Source: an uncultured Oscillospiraceae bacterium (GTDB taxonomy: Bacteria > Bacillota > Clostridia > Oscillospirales > Oscillospiraceae). From it: DNA of 34,688 nt. Positions within the stretch are counted from its first letter, which is position 1, and every line of letters begins with the position of its first letter. Under the pieces are notes generated by a model. That model was not told the DNA's origin and did not search any database. It saw only the letters and a list, made by a program, of their open reading frames with translations. Shown here piece after piece: positions 31,875-34,688 of the stretch. The DNA lies in contig CAKTNW010000020.1 in assembly GCA_934589145.1 (NCBI GenBank), positions 1 through 34,688 of the forward strand. The letters run 5' to 3'. The translations under genes and the position numbers were made by a program.

Positions 31875-34010
31875 TTACATCAGGGGCTCCATGCCCAGCA
31901 CAGGATGATTCTTCTCCGTCAGGAAGTTCATCAGCTCGTCGCAGTCGGTACAGATGGTCTCGTCGGCGATCATGTCGCTGAAGTTGTCGATGCCATACAG
32001 CTCCTTGGCGGTCTTGTTGAGACGCTCCGCGATGTCGTCCTTCAGCTCCTTGGGCATCCACACGATGCGCTCGATGCCGCCCTCGGCGTGGATGAACTTC
32101 TTGGAGGCGATGAAGTGGCGGCCATGGCCCATATAGCCGGGGGTCTGAACGCCGCCGCCGGTGCAGGAGGCCAGCTCGCCGAAGGTCATGCCCACGGGGG
32201 TGGTGCCGCTGTACTCGCGGTTCACCACGATGAAACCGTTGGACATGGGCTCGATGCCGCAGATGCACTCGAAGCAGCCGCAGGAGGTCATGGGATCCTC
32301 CAGGATGGAGTACAGGGTGACGGACTCCACCGCGCCGTGCGTGGCGTTCTTCACCATCTCGTTGACGGACTCATAGGAGCCGGTACGCTCGTCCAGACAG
32401 CCGGTCTTTTCGATGGGCTGGGACGGACCGTTGGGGTTCAGCTCATAGGTGGCCTTGGCATCCAGCCAGGACACGGCGCCGCACAGGCCCAGACGCTCAG
32501 GCGTGACCACGCAGCAGTGGGCGGGGGCGAAGGACTGGCACAGGATGCAGGTATAGAACTGATCCACGGACTCGTCGGACATGGAGGCCAGACGGTCGTC
32601 ACGCATGTTGTAGCGGGGCATTGCCTGCTCATCCAGCAGCTTCTTGGTCTCGGCCGCGTCGGTGATCAGGGTGATCTGGCACTTATCCACAACGGCGTCG
32701 AACTCATCCATGATCATGTGGTACAGCACCTCGCCGAAGTCCTTCATGCGCAGGCCCTTCTCAAAGGCGTCGTTGGACACGCGGACACGCAGCAGGTTGC
32801 GCTGGCCGGTGTGCATCACGCCCTCCATGTAGTTGAACCAGGCATGGATCTTACGCTCGATGACAGACTCGAAGTCGGGCTGCATCTTCTTGCCATACAC
32901 CTCGATAAAGGTGCCCATGGCATATTCCAGATCGCCGGAGTCGATGTCCGGGCCGATCAGCGTGATCTTGTGATCCTCCACCTCTTCGGCGTCCTTCATC
33001 AGGACCAGCTCACAGGTGGGGTTCTTGGCGGACCAGAACTCAGCCTTCACGTCGGCCTTGCGGATGATCTCGCCCTCGAACGCGGCGGAGAAAGCCACGG
33101 GGATGGGCAGCTCCTTGGACTTGATCTTGATGTTGCGCAGCTCCAGAGAGCGCTTCACGGTCTCGCCGTGATCCAGCACGGACTCCAGCGCGCCGGGCAC
33201 CTGATTCTCGCCCAGGTCGATGTCCACCACCACGGGGAAGCCCAGGGCGATGGCGCCGGCACCGGCGGAGACCACCACGCTGTCGATGGCGCCGAAGGTG
33301 TTGACGAAGGCGGGCACGCGCTCCTTGGTGTAGGCCAGCAGGCCGGGCAGGTCTCCGGGCTGCACATTGCCGAAGATCAGCGCCGCGCGGATGGCCACGG
33401 TGACAACGTGGATGACGGCGGTCACGTCATGACCCAGGGGGATCACGCGGAACTCAAGACCCATCTTCACGCCGCCCTCGGCGCACTGCTCGATGACGTC
33501 GCCCACCATGAAGGTCATGATGCCCTTGGACTGATAGTCCTTGACCACCTTCACGGCGTCCTCAGGATTCTCGGCCTTGCCCAGCACCACGGCCACGCCG
33601 GGGATGTCGCCGGTGACCAGCGGCACGCCCAGAGAACGGATGATGGGATCGGGAACGAAGCCGATGCCGGGAACCGCTGCCTCTTCATAGGCGTCCTTGG
33701 GCTCCACGAACTTCAGGCCCTCGAGAATTTCAGCGCCCACGGCGGTGGCAAGACCGGCGTTCAGCGCCTGGCCCAGATCCTCCTGGTTGGTGATCAGGCT
33801 CTTCAGCACGCCCACGCAGGCGGGCAGGTCGCCCAGTGTTTTCACCTTCACGCCGGTGGCGGCGTAAATGGTGGGGAAGAAATATGCGGTATCAGGGAAT
33901 GCGATCTCCTTGTCTGCGCCGTATTTGGCGATCGCGTCGTTGACGGCACCCTCCGTCAGGCCGGCCACGGCGTTGGAACCACCATAGATCAGGTCGGTCA
34001 ATACGCTCAT
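31875..34010 (-). CDS. acsB: Acetyl-CoA synthase / CO dehydrogenase complex beta subunit
   Basis: AcsB joins CO, a methyl group from the corrinoid protein and CoA at the nickel-iron-sulfur A-cluster. All ligands are visible: Cys488, Cys491, Cys500 and Cys510 (CILCQSF...PERLGLCG) hold the 4Fe-4S part, and Cys577-Gly-Cys579 holds the distal nickel. Spacing is identical to the Moorella enzyme (506/509/518/528 and 595/597). The 711-residue length is close to the usual 729; the N-terminal domain that contacts CO dehydrogenase is present (MSVLTDLIYGGSNAVAGLTEG). AGAGGAGG lies 9 bases before the ATG. The CO dehydrogenase (acsA/cooS) and corrinoid protein genes (acsC, acsD) are not in the window and probably lie to the right. 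Confidence 0.97.
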   Translation of the reverse strand: MSVLTDLIYGGSNAVAGLTEGAVNDAIAKYGADKEIAFPDTAYFFPTIYAATGVKVKTLGDLPACVGVLKSLITNQEDLGQALNAGLATAVGAEILEGLKFVEPKDAYEEAAVPGIGFVPDPIIRSLGVPLVTGDIPGVAVVLGKAENPEDAVKVVKDYQSKGIMTFMVGDVIEQCAEGGVKMGLEFRVIPLGHDVTAVIHVVTVAIRAALIFGNVQPGDLPGLLAYTKERVPAFVNTFGAIDSVVVSAGAGAIALGFPVVVDIDLGENQVPGALESVLDHGETVKRSLELRNIKIKSKELPIPVAFSAAFEGEIIRKADVKAEFWSAKNPTCELVLMKDAEEVEDHKITLIGPDIDSGDLEYAMGTFIEVYGKKMQPDFESVIERKIHAWFNYMEGVMHTGQRNLLRVRVSNDAFEKGLRMKDFGEVLYHMIMDEFDAVVDKCQITLITDAAETKKLLDEQAMPRYNMRDDRLASMSDESVDQFYTCILCQSFAPAHCCVVTPERLGLCGAVSWLDAKATYELNPNGPSQPIEKTGCLDERTGSYESVNEMVKNATHGAVESVTLYSILEDPMTSCGCFECICGIEPMSNGFIVVNREYSGTTPVGMTFGELASCTGGGVQTPGYMGHGRHFIASKKFIHAEGGIERIVWMPKELKDDIAERLNKTAKELYGIDNFSDMIADETICTDCDELMNFLTEKNHPVLGMEPLM

Positions 34011-34095
34011 AATGTTGATCCTCCTCTATCAAAATTATAGAATATACAACACTTTCCCCCTCCGTCCCAAGGCGGAGCGAGATGCCGGGGATGCA

Positions 34096-34130
34096 CTTTT
34101 CCCGCCGCCGCGATGCGGCGGCGGGAAAAG
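34096..34130 (-). other. Very strong hairpin between acsE and acsB
   Basis: 16-bp perfect arms CTTTTCCCGCCGCCGC and complement with a GAT loop, in the 132-base gap. It lacks a U-tract downstream in the direction of transcription (AAAAGTGC follows), so it is more likely an mRNA-end stabiliser or processing site than a terminator. The rest of the gap (34011-34090) holds only the acsB ribosome site. Confidence 0.55.
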
Positions 34131-34142
34131 CGATAGGTTTTT

Positions 34143-34688
34143 TTACTCGTCCAGATAGCTGTCGGAATACAGCACATGGTTCTTGAAGATATCGCAGGAC
34201 TTGATGGTCTCCATCAGCCGCAGATCGTTGGGGTTGACGATAGCGGAGGTCAGACCCTGCATCATGGCCATGGCCACCAGCGTGGAGTCCAGGATGGGAC
34301 GGACAGCCTTGGGGGCGCCGTTGGAGTTGTTGGACAAACCGCCGGTGGACTTCAGGCCCTCGTCGGCGAACATCTTGATGGCGTTCAGCACGTCCATCTG
34401 CTTATCCTGCATGCCCTTGACCACCAGGAACAGGGGGTCGAACCACAGGTCGGAAGCGTCCATGCCCAGGCTCAGGCCGCGCTCCAGCATGTGGTGGCAG
34501 TGCATCATGCGCTCCTCGTTGTCCTTGGCGATACCGTCGGCGGAGCACAGGGCGATGACGATGGCGTCGTTGGCGGCAGCCAGATCGATGTTGGAGATAC
34601 GGGAGCCGGCATCGGCGGAGTTGACGATGGGCTTGCCGTTGGTGCGGTTATAGACGTGGATACCGGCTTCGATGGCCTTCTTGTTGGC
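34143..34688 (-). CDS. acsE: Methyltetrahydrofolate:corrinoid/iron-sulfur protein methyltransferase (partial)
   Basis: AcsE transfers the methyl group of methyl-THF to cobalt of the corrinoid iron-sulfur protein. The 181 residues visible are the C-terminal two thirds of a pterin-binding barrel. They include LWFDPLFLVV with the conserved Asp near the pterin and GLSNNSNGAPKAVRP with the catalytic-site Asn of the 'GLSN' motif. The frame continues open to the window edge (starting ANKKAIEAGIHVYNRTNGKP), so the 5' end is missing. It is upstream of acsB on the same strand, consistent with an acs operon. The family also includes other pterin methyltransferases, but the neighbours make AcsE by far the likeliest. 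Confidence 0.93.
   Translation of the reverse strand, partial: ANKKAIEAGIHVYNRTNGKPIVNSADAGSRISNIDLAAANDAIVIALCSADGIAKDNEERMMHCHHMLERGLSLGMDASDLWFDPLFLVVKGMQDKQMDVLNAIKMFADEGLKSTGGLSNNSNGAPKAVRPILDSTLVAMAMMQGLTSAIVNPNDLRLMETIKSCDIFKNHVLYSDSYLDE

Noticed and set aside
29268..34040. A rightward open frame of 1590 codons opposite acsB, RACo and neighbours
   Set aside because: It is antisense to four securely identified genes, its translation is low-complexity (Gly, His, Gln, Leu, Val rich) as expected from the complement of GC-rich codons, and it has no ribosome site or domain.
34096..34130. Strong hairpin as a terminator after acsE
   Set aside because: No U-tract follows in the direction of transcription and acsB has no clear promoter of its own in the gap, so I treat it as an intercistronic element.
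1..34688. CRISPR arrays, tRNA or rRNA genes, insertion sequences
   Set aside because: No regularly spaced repeats, no cloverleaf or rRNA-like segments and no transposase or integrase gene were recognised, although the left segment has the look of accessory DNA.

Overview
The window looks like chromosomal DNA of a GC-rich anaerobic clostridial bacterium (Bacillota). The evidence is strong AGGAGG-type ribosome binding sites, sigma-A promoters with 17-bp spacers, and an acetyl-CoA synthase/tetrahydrofolate (Wood-Ljungdahl) gene set. A reverse rubrerythrin with a PerR/Fur regulator and typical clostridial families (DUF4179, PadR plus HAAS-type membrane protein, DUF1638, DUF3786) agree with this. 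A gut Oscillospiraceae-like lineage (Flavonifractor/Lawsonibacter/Oscillibacter relatives) is my best guess from GC content and gene content; it is inference, not proof.

Layout. (1) Positions 1-3100 are accessory: a Fic-domain AMP-transferase and an AAA/DUF4143 ATPase, each with its own promoter and terminator. They abut a polysaccharide deacetylase whose C-terminus is cut off at about 3114. (2) Positions 3730-8660 hold surface and regulatory modules: an autoregulated PadR repressor overlapping a HAAS-SEDS-like membrane protein, an ECF sigma factor with its DUF4179 membrane partner, a membrane-anchored flavodoxin-like protein and a 40-residue lipoprotein-like peptide. (3) Positions 8790-12230 hold a PerR-type regulator with reverse rubrerythrin, and an EF-G paralogue with unusual GTPase motifs. 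(4) Positions 12250-22320 are housekeeping: ftsH, rlmB, a very unusual P-type-ATPase-like pseudoenzyme, a CBS-containing manganese pyrophosphatase, a MATE exporter and prfB. (5) From 22314 to the right edge all genes run leftwards and form a carbon-one cluster. In transcription order it contains acsE (cut by the window edge), acsB, the corrinoid reductive activator RACo, DUF3786, a truncated trigger-factor-like FKBP, fhs, fchA, folD, a formate/nitrite channel, DUF1638 and a zinc-ribbon/5-formyl-THF cyclo-ligase fusion.

How the parts fit. Formate enters or leaves through the FocA-type channel. Fhs makes 10-formyl-THF, FchA dehydrates it to methenyl-THF and FolD reduces it to methylene-THF. The steps to methyl-THF (MetF/MetV) are not in the window. 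AcsE passes the methyl group to the corrinoid protein, RACo reactivates oxidised corrinoid, and AcsB builds acetyl-CoA at its nickel A-cluster. Three members of this cluster look structurally unusual. FolD lacks the lysine and glutamine used for cyclohydrolase catalysis and sits beside a separate cyclohydrolase. The trigger-factor-like protein has no ribosome-binding domain but carries a histidine/cysteine strand next to a nickel enzyme. The cyclo-ligase has a cysteine-rich N-terminal extension. Outside the cluster, the most unusual protein is the 740-residue P-type-ATPase-like protein at 15515-17737, which keeps the fold landmarks but has lost the phosphorylated aspartate.
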